Source: Massilia sp. CFBP 13721 (GTDB lineage: Bacteria > Pseudomonadota > Gammaproteobacteria > Burkholderiales > Burkholderiaceae_D). From it: a stretch of DNA of 64,000 nucleotides. Below are positions 1-8,866 of this stretch, one piece after another. The notes below the pieces were generated by a model that was not told the origin of the DNA, made no database searches, and worked only from the letters and a program-made list of their open reading frames with translations. Each line of letters opens with the position of its first letter. Positions within the stretch are counted from its first letter, which is position 1. The translations under genes were made by a program, and so were the position numbers. The stretch is taken from the NCBI RefSeq assembly GCF_014842025.1, contig NZ_JACYUY010000015.1:1965-65964 (forward strand). Reading direction: 5' to 3'.

Positions 1-490
1 CCACCGGTTCGGCCACGCCGCCGGCGCCCGGGTTGCCGTGGTCGTGCCAGGCCCAGGACGGCGTCAGGATGAAGTCGCCCGGGTGCATGGTGGTGCGTTC
101 GCCGTCGACCGCCGTGTAGGCGCCTTCGCCCTGCACGATGAACCGCAGCGCGGACTGGGTGTGGCGGTGCGCCGGCGCCACTTCGTCGGGCAGGATCAGC
201 TGCATGCCGGCGTACAGCGAATGGGTGATCGAGGAGCTGCCGGGCAGGGCCGGGTTTTCCAGCACCAGCACGCGGCGTACGGCTTCCTCGGCCGAGATCA
301 GCGCGCCGGCGCGCGCCAGCAGCGGCGCGAGGTCGGCGAAGCGCCACAGCGCGGCTTCGTAGCCGGGTGAGGGCTGCTTCGGCACCAGCGAATGGAGCGA
401 TTCCCAGAGCGGGGTCAGGTGCAGGCCCAGCATGTCGTCGTAGAGGGCGCGGCGCGCGCCGGCGATGTCCTGCGGTGTCGTGTGTTGCAT
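1..490 (-). CDS. gtdA: Gentisate 1,2-dioxygenase, N-terminal part (runs off the left edge)
   Basis: About 163 N-terminal residues are visible on the minus strand; the C-terminus lies beyond the window. The protein starts [20 protein letters not shown] and carries a cupin core with [19 protein letters not shown], followed by [19 protein letters not shown]. This is the pattern of gentisate dioxygenases, which bind Fe(II) through cupin histidines and open the gentisate ring to maleylpyruvate in the cytoplasm. It lies 20 bp downstream of a 3-hydroxybenzoate 6-monooxygenase that would make its substrate, so the two are probably one operon. The start ATG (complement of 488-490) is the only good one near the neighbour's stop. 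1-hydroxy-2-naphthoate dioxygenase is a close relative and cannot be fully excluded from this part alone. Confidence 0.88.
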   Translation of the reverse strand, partial: MQHTTPQDIAGARRALYDDMLGLHLTPLWESLHSLVPKQPSPGYEAALWRFADLAPLLARAGALISAEEAVRRVLVLENPALPGSSSITHSLYAGMQLILPDEVAPAHRHTQSALRFIVQGEGAYTAVDGERTTMHPGDFILTPSWAWHDHGNPGAGGVAEPV

Positions 491-510
491 GGTGGTTTTC
501 CTGATCGGGT

Positions 511-1716
511 TCAGTTGGTGGCCAGGCAGTCGGCCGCGTTCCAGCCGTACAGCCACTGCAGCGCGTCGTAGAAGCCGCGCTGTTCGCGGCCCCTCCACAG
601 GTCGTTGCGCACCAGGCGCTCGACGCCGTGGGCGTGGTACAGGCGACCCATCTCGCGCGCCGACAGCACCACGCGCGCGGTGCGCGCGATGCGCGACTTC
701 TGGTACAGCGCGAACGCCGCTTCCATGTTGAAGCCGCAGTGGCGCACCGCTTCGCCCAGGGTGACGGCGTCTTCGAGCGCCATGCAGGCGCCCTGCGCCA
801 GGTATTGCAGGGTCGGGTGGGCGGCGTCGCCGAGCAGGGTGATGCGGTCCTTCGTCCAGTTGCCGACCGGGTTGCGGTCGGCCGTGCTCCAGCGCCGCCA
901 GCTCGACGGGCAATGCAGCAGCTGGCGCGGCAGCTCGGCGATGCCGGTGAAGTAGGACAGCACTTCTTCCTTGCTGCCGTCGCGCACGTCCCAGACTTCC
1001 TGTTCGCGGCTGTGGAAGGTGACGACCAGGTTGTACTGGTCGCCGCTCCTGAGCGGGTAGTGCACCAGGTGGCAGTTGGGGCCGGCCCACAGCACCGGCG
1101 CGTTCAGGCGCAGCGCCTCCGGCATCTCGGCGGCCGGCACCACCGCGCGGTACACCACGTGGCCGGAGACGCGCACCGCGTCGCCCACCACCACGTCGCG
1201 CGCCACCGACTTGATGCCGTCGCAGCCGATCAGGTAATCGGCGCGGAAGCGCCGGCCGTCGCTCGCATGCACCGTGACCCCCGCCACATCCTGTTCGATC
1301 GACTCGATGCGGCAGGAGGTAACGAGCTCGATGTGCGGCGTGTCCTGCACGTGCGCGAGGATGGCGGTATGGATGTCGGCGCGGTGGATGACGGCATAGG
1401 GATTGCCGAAGCGTTCGCGGAAGGGTTCGCCGACTTCGAAGGAGCCGACTTCGCTGCAGTCGACTGCATCCATCATCACCAGGCGTTCGGTGAACACGGC
1501 GCGGTCGCGCACGGCGGCGCCGACGCCGAGCGCGTCGAGCGCGGCAAAGGCGTTCGGCGCCAGCTGCAGGCCGGCGCCGATTTCGCCCAGCGTCGGCGAT
1601 TGTTCCAGCACCGTCACGCTGATGCCCAGGCGCGCCAGCGCCAGCGCGGCGGCGATGCCGCCGATGCCGGCGCCGGCAATGATGACGGTGGGTTTATGGG
1701 TGTCGCTCGGGGTCAT
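511..1716 (-). CDS. 3-hydroxybenzoate 6-monooxygenase (FAD-dependent)
   Basis: A 401-residue flavoprotein hydroxylase predicted to convert 3-hydroxybenzoate to gentisate with NADH and O2. The N-terminal dinucleotide-binding motif is [18 protein letters not shown] central segment has YLIGCDG, and the C-terminal FAD motif is [21 protein letters not shown], all typical of group A aromatic monooxygenases; salicylate hydroxylases look similar. The start at 1716 (MTPSDTHKP) is preferred because GGAG lies 6 bp upstream; an upstream ATG would add only four residues. Its position immediately before a gentisate dioxygenase favours the 3-hydroxybenzoate assignment (nagX/mhbM type). The divergent LysR gene probably controls it. 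Confidence 0.88.
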   Translation of the reverse strand: MTPSDTHKPTVIIAGAGIGGIAAALALARLGISVTVLEQSPTLGEIGAGLQLAPNAFAALDALGVGAAVRDRAVFTERLVMMDAVDCSEVGSFEVGEPFRERFGNPYAVIHRADIHTAILAHVQDTPHIELVTSCRIESIEQDVAGVTVHASDGRRFRADYLIGCDGIKSVARDVVVGDAVRVSGHVVYRAVVPAAEMPEALRLNAPVLWAGPNCHLVHYPLRSGDQYNLVVTFHSREQEVWDVRDGSKEEVLSYFTGIAELPRQLLHCPSSWRRWSTADRNPVGNWTKDRITLLGDAAHPTLQYLAQGACMALEDAVTLGEAVRHCGFNMEAAFALYQKSRIARTARVVLSAREMGRLYHAHGVERLVRNDLWRGREQRGFYDALQWLYGWNAADCLATN

Positions 1717-1779
1717 GATGGGCTCCATACTTCGCTTGAATGAACCCAGTCTGCCGCAGATTGACTATATCGAAAACTG

Positions 1780-1791
1780 ATCGGCGCCGAT
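1780..1791. promoter_or_regulatory. 12-bp perfect palindrome in the divergent aromatic-degradation promoter region
   Basis: ATCGGCGCCGAT is its own reverse complement. It lies within a wider CTGAT-N17-ATCAG arrangement (1777-1803), between the monooxygenase start (1716) and the LysR start (1826). A TATAAT box for the LysR gene is at 1795-1800, so a protein bound here would touch that promoter. LysR proteins of the NahR/NagR type bind sites in such shared regions; assigning this palindrome as the operator is inference. Confidence 0.45.
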
Positions 1792-1825
1792 TGTTATAAT
1801 CAGCTTTTTAAATAGTGGTAGCCCG

Positions 1826-2737
1826 ATGAAACGCTTCGACCTCGAATTGCTGCTGATCTTCGACGAGATCTACAAGACCGGCAATGTCACGCGCGCGGCG
1901 CACAACCTGGCGCTGCCGCAGTCGACGGTCAGCCTGGGCCTGGGCAAGCTGCGCGAACATTTCAACGACCGCCTGTTCAGCCGCACGGCGAAAGGCATGG
2001 AGCCGACCCCGCGCGCCGAAAACGCCATCGCCGACGTGCGCCGCGCCCTGCAGGCGCTGCAGCACGCGCTCCTCGACGAACCGGTGTTCGACCCGGGCGG
2101 CAGCACGCGCGCGTTCCGCATCTGCATGACCGACATCAGCGAGATCGTCCTGCTGCCGCGCCTGCTGAACTACCTGTCCGAGCACGGACCCGGCATCCAG
2201 GTCGAGATCTCGAAGATTTCCCCCGACAGCCCGCTGGAACTGGCCGATGGCCGGGTCGACCTGGCGGTCGGCTTCATGCCCCACCTGGAGGCGGGCTTCT
2301 ACCAGCAGAAGCTGTTCGACCAGCACTTCGTCTGCCTGGTGTCGAAGCGCCATCCGCGCATTCGGAACGACAAGGACCTCGACCTGGAAGCGCTGCGCCG
2401 CGAAGAGCACGTGCTGGTGCGCACCTCCGGCACCGGCCACGCCATCGTCGACAAGGTGCTCACGCGCGAAGGCATCGAGCGCCGCGTCGTCCTGCGCCTG
2501 CCCAGCTTCCTCGGCGTGGCCCGCATCGTCGCCCAGACCGAGCTGCTGGCCATCGTGCCGCACCGCTACGCCGCCGCCATGGGCGACAGCGAAGACGTGC
2601 GCCTGCTGCCGGTGCCCGTCGACCTGCCGAGCTTCCAGGTCAAGCAGCACTGGCACGAGCGCTTTCATGCCGATGGATCGAACCGCTGGTTGCGGCAGGT
2701 GTTTGCCGGCCTGTTCGGCCAGGAGGCGGGGGGCTGA
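1826..2737 (+). CDS. LysR-family transcriptional regulator, NahR/NagR/DntR-like
   Basis: A 303-residue LysR regulator. Residues 1-65 form the winged helix-turn-helix (FDLELLLIFDEIYKTGNVTR, then QSTVSLGLGKLREHFNDRLF). The effector domain contains CMTDISEIVLLPRLL and GRVDLAVGFMPHLEAGFYQQ, which closely follow the pattern I know from NahR/NagR/DntR, regulators that respond to salicylate-type aromatics. It is divergent from the hydroxybenzoate monooxygenase and the gentisate dioxygenase, so it is probably their activator, with a hydroxybenzoate as likely effector. The effector identity is inference. The start has only a weak ribosome-binding site. Confidence 0.88.
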   Translation: MKRFDLELLLIFDEIYKTGNVTRAAHNLALPQSTVSLGLGKLREHFNDRLFSRTAKGMEPTPRAENAIADVRRALQALQHALLDEPVFDPGGSTRAFRICMTDISEIVLLPRLLNYLSEHGPGIQVEISKISPDSPLELADGRVDLAVGFMPHLEAGFYQQKLFDQHFVCLVSKRHPRIRNDKDLDLEALRREEHVLVRTSGTGHAIVDKVLTREGIERRVVLRLPSFLGVARIVAQTELLAIVPHRYAAAMGDSEDVRLLPVPVDLPSFQVKQHWHERFHADGSNRWLRQVFAGLFGQEAGG

Positions 2738-2859
2738 CCTGGCCGCCCGAGCCGGCCGCCGGCTGCATAGCAGAATTGCAATTCTGGCCGTTGCTCGGCT
2801 TGTACGATCGCTCTACATTGGGATCTTCACTTCACATAATAGAACCCAAAGGAGACCAA

Positions 2860-3294
2860 GTGATCGATGCCGGAAAAGGGCCGTGGAAGTACCTGGTGAT
2901 GTGGCTGCGTTTTTATTACGCGATCCATTTTCTAAAATCCGGCATCAATTACGCGGTCTTCGGCGTCATCCCGGATTTCAGCAAGGCCGGCGCTGTCGGT
3001 CCCTATCTCGCCGAAATGAACAACATCGGGTTTTACCCGTTCATCAAGTACCTGGAAATCGTGCTGGGGTCGATGTTGTTGTTCAATTTCTTCGTGCCGC
3101 TGGCGCTGGCGGTCATGGCCGGCATCGCGTTCCAGATCGCCTACCTGAACCTCGTCATTTCACCGCACCCGCGCCAGTTGTTTACCGGGACCCAGGAGCT
3201 GTTGCTGTGTGGCCTGCTGATCCTGGCATACGGCAAAAGCTATTCCGGACTCCTGGTCAGCAAGGCGCAGCCCCATTTCCTCTGGTCCAAATAA
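2860..3294 (+). CDS. DoxX-like four-helix membrane protein
   Basis: A 144-residue protein with hydrophobic segments near residues 13-35, 60-85, 85-105 and 113-130, consistent with a DoxX/DoxD-like inner-membrane protein. No catalytic motif is visible. I place the start at GTG 2860 because GGAG lies at 2851-2854, 5 bp upstream. An in-frame ATG at 2776 would add 28 residues that look like translated intergenic DNA. A very small membrane protein gene follows 18 bp after the stop and is probably cotranscribed. The function is unknown; DoxX-family proteins are often linked to redox or thiosulfate processes. Confidence 0.6.
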   Translation: MIDAGKGPWKYLVMWLRFYYAIHFLKSGINYAVFGVIPDFSKAGAVGPYLAEMNNIGFYPFIKYLEIVLGSMLLFNFFVPLALAVMAGIAFQIAYLNLVISPHPRQLFTGTQELLLCGLLILAYGKSYSGLLVSKAQPHFLWSK

Positions 3295-3312
3295 CAGTAA
3301 AGGATGCATGCC

Positions 3313-3501
3313 ATGAATACCAAACCAAGCCGCAGGGATGTCATTGTCGTGGTCGCGGCCGCCGCCATCTGGACGCTGGTCGTCGTCGCTTTTTCCACCA
3401 CCATGGGCTCGCGCCCGCTGCGGATCTACGATTGGGGGCCGCCTGTGTTTGCCTGCATCCTGACTTTGCTGGTCATGATGAAGAAGGGGCGCTCGTCGTA
3501 A
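3313..3501 (+). CDS. Small two-helix membrane protein, unknown function
   Basis: A 62-residue protein (MNTKPSRRDVIVVVAAAAIW...) with two hydrophobic segments, one near residues 9-27 and one near 40-55, and a basic C-terminus. Three ATGs are close together (3304, 3308, 3313); the last is 8 bp after AGGA (3301-3304) and is the best placed. It follows the DoxX-like gene by 18 bp and probably shares its transcript. I recognise no family. Confidence 0.5.
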   Translation: MNTKPSRRDVIVVVAAAAIWTLVVVAFSTTMGSRPLRIYDWGPPVFACILTLLVMMKKGRSS

Positions 3502-3540
3502 AACCGGGACGTTTCAACAATAAGCAGAAGCGCCTACCGC

Positions 3541-3852
3541 TCAGTAAGCAAACGCCTTGGCCTGGGTGCAATCTAGATAGGCCATGCGTGTGCGCAGCGA
3601 CCAGATTTCATTCGCAAGGTTGTGCAATGCAAGCGTCTTGTCGTGGGCACCTTGACGCTCCGCTGCCGGGGCCGACGGCATGATATCGGCCAGCGCCGGC
3701 TCGGCATCGGCGACCTTCGCGAACAGGACGCTGCGAGCAGCGATGTCGGAAGAGAGTTGCGTGCAGGAGGCGTGGTCATTGTCTGCGGCCTGGGCTGCGG
3801 CGCCGGCACCGGTGCAGAGCGCGAAGCAGAGAAGTGCGATCGATTTCTTCAT
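3541..3852 (-). CDS. Small secreted/periplasmic protein, unknown function
   Basis: A 103-residue protein with a clear Sec signal peptide (MKKSIALLCFALCTGAGAAA, cleavage likely after AQA). The mature part has two cysteines (SCTQLSS and YLDCTQA) that could form a disulfide, and is predicted mainly helical. The start at 3852 is chosen because it puts the signal peptide at the N-terminus; a longer frame reaches 3945 but adds an unlikely leader. It is divergent from the molybdopterin oxidoreductase gene. No family recognised. Confidence 0.6.
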   Translation of the reverse strand: MKKSIALLCFALCTGAGAAAQAADNDHASCTQLSSDIAARSVLFAKVADAEPALADIMPSAPAAERQGAHDKTLALHNLANEIWSLRTRMAYLDCTQAKAFAY

Positions 3853-3969
3853 GATGGGTTCTTCAATTCTTGAGGGGGATCGTGAATTATTGTGCAGTGC
3901 AGCATCACGCGCCAATTTTTTATGGTGATGTGAGATATTTCCCACAAGTATAGAAGAGAGCCAAGCTGC

Positions 3970-4013
3970 TTGACATGTTCACCAGCCCTGCACCACAATC
4001 GAACGATCGTTCG
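3970..4013 (+). promoter_or_regulatory. Sigma70-like promoter plus 14-bp palindromic operator upstream of the molybdopterin oxidoreductase
   Basis: A consensus -35 TTGACA (3970-3975) is followed after 16 bp by CACAAT (3992-3997) as a possible -10. Directly downstream is the perfect palindrome CGAACGATCGTTCG (4000-4013), ending 24 bp before the start codon. A palindrome just past the -10 is a classic repressor position, and this sequence resembles operators of TetR-family repressors. No TetR gene is encoded beside it in this window. Confidence 0.55.
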
Positions 4014-4037
4014 GTTTTCCTTGCCCAAGGGTTCGCC

Positions 4038-6254
4038 ATGACCAGCTCGACCGCAGTCGCCCACCGTATCTGCCCCTTCTGCGAGGCCAGTTGCGGCCTC
4101 GAACTGGACGTCGAGGAGGGCCGCGTCGTCCGCATTCGCGGCGACCGGAATGACGTATTCTCAAAAGGCTTCCTGTGCCCCAAGGCCATCGGCCTCAAGG
4201 ACTTGCACGACGACCCCGACCGCTTGCGCTTGCCGCTCATCAAGCGTGGCGGCGAGTTCGTCGAAGCCAGCTGGAGCGAAGCCTATGCGGAGATCGAACG
4301 GCGCCTGCCGCCGATCATCGCAGCCGGCGGCCCGGACGCGGTGGCGACGGTGCTGGGCAATCCGGTTTCGCACAAGATGAGCCTGATGCTCTATTTCCCG
4401 CGCCTGGCGCGGGCGCTGGGCACGCGCAACATGTTCTCGGCGTCCAGCGTGGACCAGGTGCCCAAGATGCTGTCGAGCGGCCTGCTGTTCGGCAGCTGGC
4501 TGTCGGTTCCCGTCCCCGATATCGAACGTTGCGACTTCCTGCTGGTCCTCGGCGCCAACCCGATGGTCTCGAACGGCAGCTTGTGGACGGTGCCGGACTT
4601 CCGCGGCAAGGCCAGGGCCTTGCGTGCGCGCGGCGGCAAGATGGTGGTGGTCGATCCGCGTCGCACCGAGACCGCCGCCGTGGCCGATGCCCACCATTTC
4701 ATTCGTCCCGGCGCCGACGTGTTCTTCTTGCTCGGCATGGTGCAGGCGCTGTTCGACGAAGGCCTGGTGCGTCCTGGCCGGCTGGGCGCGCACTGCAACG
4801 GCGTCGAGGAGCTTGCCGCGGCGGTGCGGGACTACGCGCCCGAACGCGTCGCCGCGCGCTGCGGCATCGATGCCGCCACCATTCGCGGCCTGGCGCGGAC
4901 GCTCGCCGCCACGCCGCGCGCCGCCATTTATGGCCGCATCGGCACCTGCACCCAGCAGTTCGGCACCTTGTGTTCCTGGCTGATCGATGTGATCAACGTC
5001 CTGAGCGGCCACCTCGACGAGGAGGGCGGCGCCATGTTTCCCAAGGCCGCGGCGTTCGCTGCCAATACGCGCGGCAAGCCGGGCGCCGGCCGCGGGGTGG
5101 TCAGCGGCCGCCATCGCTCGCGGGTGTCGGGCGCGGTCGAAGTGGCGGGCGAGCTGCCGATCACCTGCCTGGCCGAGGAAATCGACACGCCCGGCCCCGG
5201 GCAGATCAAGGCGCTGATCGCCATCGCCGGCAATCCGGTGCTCTCCAGCCCCAACGGCCCGCGCCTGGCGGCCGCGCTGGACCGGCTGGAGTTCATGGTC
5301 AGCCTCGACATCTACCTCAACGAAACCTCGCGCCACGCGGACGTGATCCTGCCCGGACCGTCGCCGCTGGAGGACGCGCATTACGACGTCACCTTCACCC
5401 AGTTCTCGCACCGCAACCACGCGCGCTACAGCGAGCCGGTACTTCAACGTCAGCCAGGGGTGCCCGACGAGTGGGAGAGCGTGTTGCGCATCGCCGCGAT
5501 CGCTGCAGGGAAGGGCGCCGACGCCGACATCGAGGCCCTGGACGACGCCTTGCTCCTGGAGGAGCTGGACAAGGCCTTCGGTCCGGCTGCCACCGAGGTG
5601 ATGGCGGCGCTGGCGCCGCAGCGCGGGCCGCAACGCCTGCTGGACCTGGCTTTGCGCACCGGCCCGTACGGCGACGGGTTTGGCCGGGTGCCCGGCGGCC
5701 TCACGCTCGATAGAATCAGGCAAGCCCCCTCCGGCATCGACCTCGGACCGATGACCCGGCGCATTCCCGAAGCCTTGCGCACGCCATCGGGAAAAATCGA
5801 ACTCGCGCCGTCCATGCTGATCGATGACCTGGCGCGGGTGGCGGCGGACCTGGCTGCGCCCGCGCCGGATCTCGTCATCGTCGGACGGCGCCAGCTGCGC
5901 TCGAACAACAGCTGGATGCATAACCTGCCGGTGCTGGCCAAGGGCGCCTATCGCTGTACGGCGCTGGTGCATCCGGTCGACGCAGCCCGGCTCGGCCTGC
6001 GCGATGGCGGTATGGCGCGGCTCGGTAACGGCGGACGCCGCGTCGAGGTACAAGTGGAGGTGAGCGACGAGATGATGCCCGGCGTGGTCAGCCTGCCGCA
6101 TGGCTGGGGCCACGACCTGGCCGGCGTCCGTCTCGGCGTGGCGCAGCAGCAGCCCGGCGTTAACCTGAACGTGCTGCTGGACGAGAACCTGCGCGACCCC
6201 TTGTCGGGGAATGCAGTGCTGTCCGGCGTGGCGGTGGAGATGGCACCGCTCTGA
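4038..6254 (+). CDS. Molybdopterin-dependent oxidoreductase (formate dehydrogenase/DMSO reductase superfamily)
   Basis: A 738-residue protein with an N-terminal 4Fe-4S site (Cys12, Cys15, Cys19, Cys47 in CPFCEASC...GFLCPKA). Typical Mo-bisMGD domains follow, such as LVLGANPMVSNGS, and a C-terminal molydopterin dinucleotide-binding domain with SNNSWMHN. The region where formate dehydrogenases have a Cys/Sec ligand reads FSASSVDQVP (residues 133-142), so the Mo ligand would be Asp139 or Ser rather than Cys. There is no twin-arginine signal, so it is probably cytoplasmic. The start at 4038 has AAGGG 6 bp upstream; a longer frame begins at 3975 inside the promoter. No partner subunit or cofactor gene is adjacent, and the substrate is unknown. 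Confidence 0.82.
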   Translation: MTSSTAVAHRICPFCEASCGLELDVEEGRVVRIRGDRNDVFSKGFLCPKAIGLKDLHDDPDRLRLPLIKRGGEFVEASWSEAYAEIERRLPPIIAAGGPDAVATVLGNPVSHKMSLMLYFPRLARALGTRNMFSASSVDQVPKMLSSGLLFGSWLSVPVPDIERCDFLLVLGANPMVSNGSLWTVPDFRGKARALRARGGKMVVVDPRRTETAAVADAHHFIRPGADVFFLLGMVQALFDEGLVRPGRLGAHCNGVEELAAAVRDYAPERVAARCGIDAATIRGLARTLAATPRAAIYGRIGTCTQQFGTLCSWLIDVINVLSGHLDEEGGAMFPKAAAFAANTRGKPGAGRGVVSGRHRSRVSGAVEVAGELPITCLAEEIDTPGPGQIKALIAIAGNPVLSSPNGPRLAAALDRLEFMVSLDIYLNETSRHADVILPGPSPLEDAHYDVTFTQFSHRNHARYSEPVLQRQPGVPDEWESVLRIAAIAAGKGADADIEALDDALLLEELDKAFGPAATEVMAALAPQRGPQRLLDLALRTGPYGDGFGRVPGGLTLDRIRQAPSGIDLGPMTRRIPEALRTPSGKIELAPSMLIDDLARVAADLAAPAPDLVIVGRRQLRSNNSWMHNLPVLAKGAYRCTALVHPVDAARLGLRDGGMARLGNGGRRVEVQVEVSDEMMPGVVSLPHGWGHDLAGVRLGVAQQQPGVNLNVLLDENLRDPLSGNAVLSGVAVEMAPL

Positions 6255-6479
6255 GAGCAAGTTAATTTAATCAGCGATTTCATATTAATCGACATTCGCA
6301 AATATATTGTCGATCTTATGATGAGGAGGCGCTTTTCCAATGCTATATAGGCAAGCTATTTTAGCAAATCCCTTTCGATCAATGACCGGAACTGCCGAAT
6401 TCCCATTTAAATTTTGATTTCCTGTTTCTGAACTGTATATTGGCGTCCCTTATCGTCGACTGCCTATCGTTTCAGAATC

Positions 6480-7016
6480 ATGGCTTCCAGTAACGCGCAT
6501 CATTCGACCGGCATTGCTGCCGGGTTGATTGCTGCTGCTCTTGTATTTCACGCGGGGGCAAGTGGGCCCTACCATATCTGGAGCATCCTCGCCGTTGTCG
6601 CGGGCATCTCCGGAGGAACTGCGCCCGACTGGCTCGAGGTGGCCTGGTGGTCGAGGAAGCGAAAACTGTGGATTACCCATCGGACCTGGACGCATTGGGG
6701 AATTGCCTGGGTCGTCTTATTGGCTTATTCATATTTTTCGCTGAATAAATCAGTTTATGCACCGGTCGCATTTGGCTTTGCCGCGGGTGGCATCATGCAT
6801 TTGCTCGCTGATTGGCCGAATCCGCTCGGCGTGCCGTGGATTATCGGTCGCCATTCTCTGAATTTATGGAAAAGTGGCCGATGCGACATGATTGTTGAAT
6901 TTCTGGCATGGTCCGCGGCATTCGTTATTGTAGACGCCGTATATTTCGGCAACGAATATACCTGCAAATTCATCAGTCTCGTCATGCCGGCCTGTTTGAC
7001 TTCGATGCATTTTTAA
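6480..7016 (+). CDS. YdjM-like inner-membrane protein (DUF457, metal-dependent hydrolase family)
   Basis: A 178-residue polytopic membrane protein with about four hydrophobic segments. It has the conserved signature of the YdjM/DUF457 family: an Asp near residue 50 (GGTAPDWLE), then THRTWTHWG (residues 65-73), then HLLADWPNPLGVPW. These His/Asp residues are thought to bind metal in this family of membrane-bound hydrolase-like proteins. The 225 bp upstream are clearly AT-rich compared with the rest of the window. An L,D-transpeptidase gene starts 10 bp downstream, so the two may be cotranscribed. Substrate unknown. Confidence 0.72.
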   Translation: MASSNAHHSTGIAAGLIAAALVFHAGASGPYHIWSILAVVAGISGGTAPDWLEVAWWSRKRKLWITHRTWTHWGIAWVVLLAYSYFSLNKSVYAPVAFGFAAGGIMHLLADWPNPLGVPWIIGRHSLNLWKSGRCDMIVEFLAWSAAFVIVDAVYFGNEYTCKFISLVMPACLTSMHF

Positions 7017-7026
7017 TGATTCTGTT

Positions 7027-8667
7027 ATGAAGCTCAGCCAGAAAATCGGCGTTGCGCTCGTGCTCTGTGCGGTAGCGGCACTCGTCCCGGCACTCGTTCC
7101 CGGTTTTGCCCATGCCACCGCCGGGGCGCGGCCGGCACCCGCCGCCATCCATGCCTTGTCGGCCCAGGCCTCGCAGTCGACCGTAGTCCCCACCGGACCC
7201 TACGACGAACGCGGCTGGCTCGATCGCTTCTACGGCCCGCGCAAGTACGCGCCGGCCTGGAATCCGTCGACTGCCGCGGCAGCCTTGTGGGTGCTGGGCC
7301 AGGCCAGGCTGCAGGGCCTGGACCCGCTCGACTATGGCACCGACGCACTGCAGCGCGAACTGCGCGCAGGCAAAGCCGATAGCGTCCGTTTCGACGTCGC
7401 GCTGACCGCGGCCATGCTGCGCTACCTGGCGGACCTGCGCGTCGGCCGCGTGCGCTCCGAATACCACACCCGCCTGCCTGATCCGCGCCTGAAACAGTAC
7501 GACCCGGTCGAACGCCTGCGTGCCGGACTCGCCGCCGGAAAGCTGCAGGCCGCGGTGCAGGCTGCGCAGCCGACAATCTGGCAGTACGGGCATGTCAAGG
7601 CGGCATTGGCGGCTTACCGCACGCTGTCCGGGCAGCCGTATCCGGCGCTGCCGCGACCGGCTGCCAAGGCCGTGCCCGGCAGCGCCTATCCAGGGGCGCA
7701 GGCGCTGCATGCGCGCCTGGTGCTGCTGGGCGACCTGCCGGCCGATGCGCCGCTTCCACCCGACGGCATCTACGACGAGCGGATGGAAGAGGGCGTCCGG
7801 CATTTCCAGGCCCGCCATGGACTGAGCGATGACGGCATGCTGGGCCGTGGCACGATCGACGCCCTCAACGTGCCGCCGGCGCGGCGCGTGCGCCAGCTGG
7901 AACTGACGCTCGAGCGCCTGCGCTGGCTGCCCGATGTCGGCCCCGGTCCGCTGATCCTGGTCGACCTGCCGGCCTACCGCCTGTGGGCGCTGCAGAATGC
8001 CGGCAGCGCCACGGCGCCGCTCGAGATGCGGGTCGTGGTCGGCTCCGCGGTCAAGACCGAAACACCGCTGTTCGTCGGCCAGATGCGCTACCTCGAGTTC
8101 AATCCGTACTGGAACGTCCCGCGCAGCATCCTCGACAAGGAACTCCTGCCCAAGCTCAAGCGCAACCCAGCCTACCTCGCGCAGAACGAGATGGAGACGG
8201 TGCCTGCGGGCGCCAGCGTAGCCGATCTCCAGGCAGGCCGGGCGCGCGTGCGCCAGCGCCCGGGATTGAAGAATGCACTGGGCGCGATCAAGTTTGCGTT
8301 GCCGAATCCGATGGACATTTACCTGCACTCGACCCCGGCGCGCGAGGCGTTCCAGCGCAGCCGGCGCGACCTGTCGCATGGCTGCATCCGGGTCGAACAT
8401 CCGGCGGCCCTGGCCCAGTACGTGCTGGGCCGGCAGCTTCAATGGAACGCCGATACGATCCAGGAGGCGCTGCAGCCTGGACCGACCCGGCACGTGGACC
8501 TGGTCAAGGCGATTCCCGTCGTGATGTTTTACGCCACAGCCAGCGTCGACAGGGAAGGGAAGCCGCGCTTTGCTGCGGATATCTACGGCCGCGACCCGAA
8601 GCTCGAACAGGCACTGGCGGCCCGCCGCAGGCAACGCGTCTCCGCGGCGGGCCGGCCGCCGCAATAA
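7027..8667 (+). CDS. L,D-transpeptidase, YcbB/LdtD-like
   Basis: A 546-residue exported protein. An N-terminal signal peptide (ends ...PGFAHA, residue 30) is followed by an LdtD-type scaffold domain (residues 60-200) and a peptidoglycan-binding-like domain (about 225-285, PDGIYDERMEEGVRHFQARH). The YkuD catalytic domain (about 308-480) has the active-site motif SHGCIRV, with Cys453 as nucleophile and His451. These enzymes form 3-3 cross-links in peptidoglycan in the periplasm. The length is slightly below E. coli YcbB (615) but all domains are present. A polar C-terminal tail of about 60 residues follows the catalytic domain. Confidence 0.88.
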   Translation: MKLSQKIGVALVLCAVAALVPALVPGFAHATAGARPAPAAIHALSAQASQSTVVPTGPYDERGWLDRFYGPRKYAPAWNPSTAAAALWVLGQARLQGLDPLDYGTDALQRELRAGKADSVRFDVALTAAMLRYLADLRVGRVRSEYHTRLPDPRLKQYDPVERLRAGLAAGKLQAAVQAAQPTIWQYGHVKAALAAYRTLSGQPYPALPRPAAKAVPGSAYPGAQALHARLVLLGDLPADAPLPPDGIYDERMEEGVRHFQARHGLSDDGMLGRGTIDALNVPPARRVRQLELTLERLRWLPDVGPGPLILVDLPAYRLWALQNAGSATAPLEMRVVVGSAVKTETPLFVGQMRYLEFNPYWNVPRSILDKELLPKLKRNPAYLAQNEMETVPAGASVADLQAGRARVRQRPGLKNALGAIKFALPNPMDIYLHSTPAREAFQRSRRDLSHGCIRVEHPAALAQYVLGRQLQWNADTIQEALQPGPTRHVDLVKAIPVVMFYATASVDREGKPRFAADIYGRDPKLEQALAARRRQRVSAAGRPPQ

Positions 8668-8866
8668 GCTGTCGCGCTGGCTGGACAGCGCGTGCGCAAC
8701 CCGCTTGCACTTCTCGGCGCGCCTTCCCACGGTTTCTACAAGACTGCGTCGATGATAGCTACTCCACCTTTTGCGCGTCGCCCGGCCCGAAAGCAGTCAC
8801 TGCCATGTTTCGGCATGCCATTTGCTGCTACGATGTTCAAATTCCTGACCGAATTCGGAGACGACG

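Noticed and set aside
4161..6260. A 699-codon open frame on the minus strand opposite the molybdopterin oxidoreductase
   Set aside because: It mirrors the real gene's third-position GC bias and encodes Arg/His-rich sequence with no recognisable motif.
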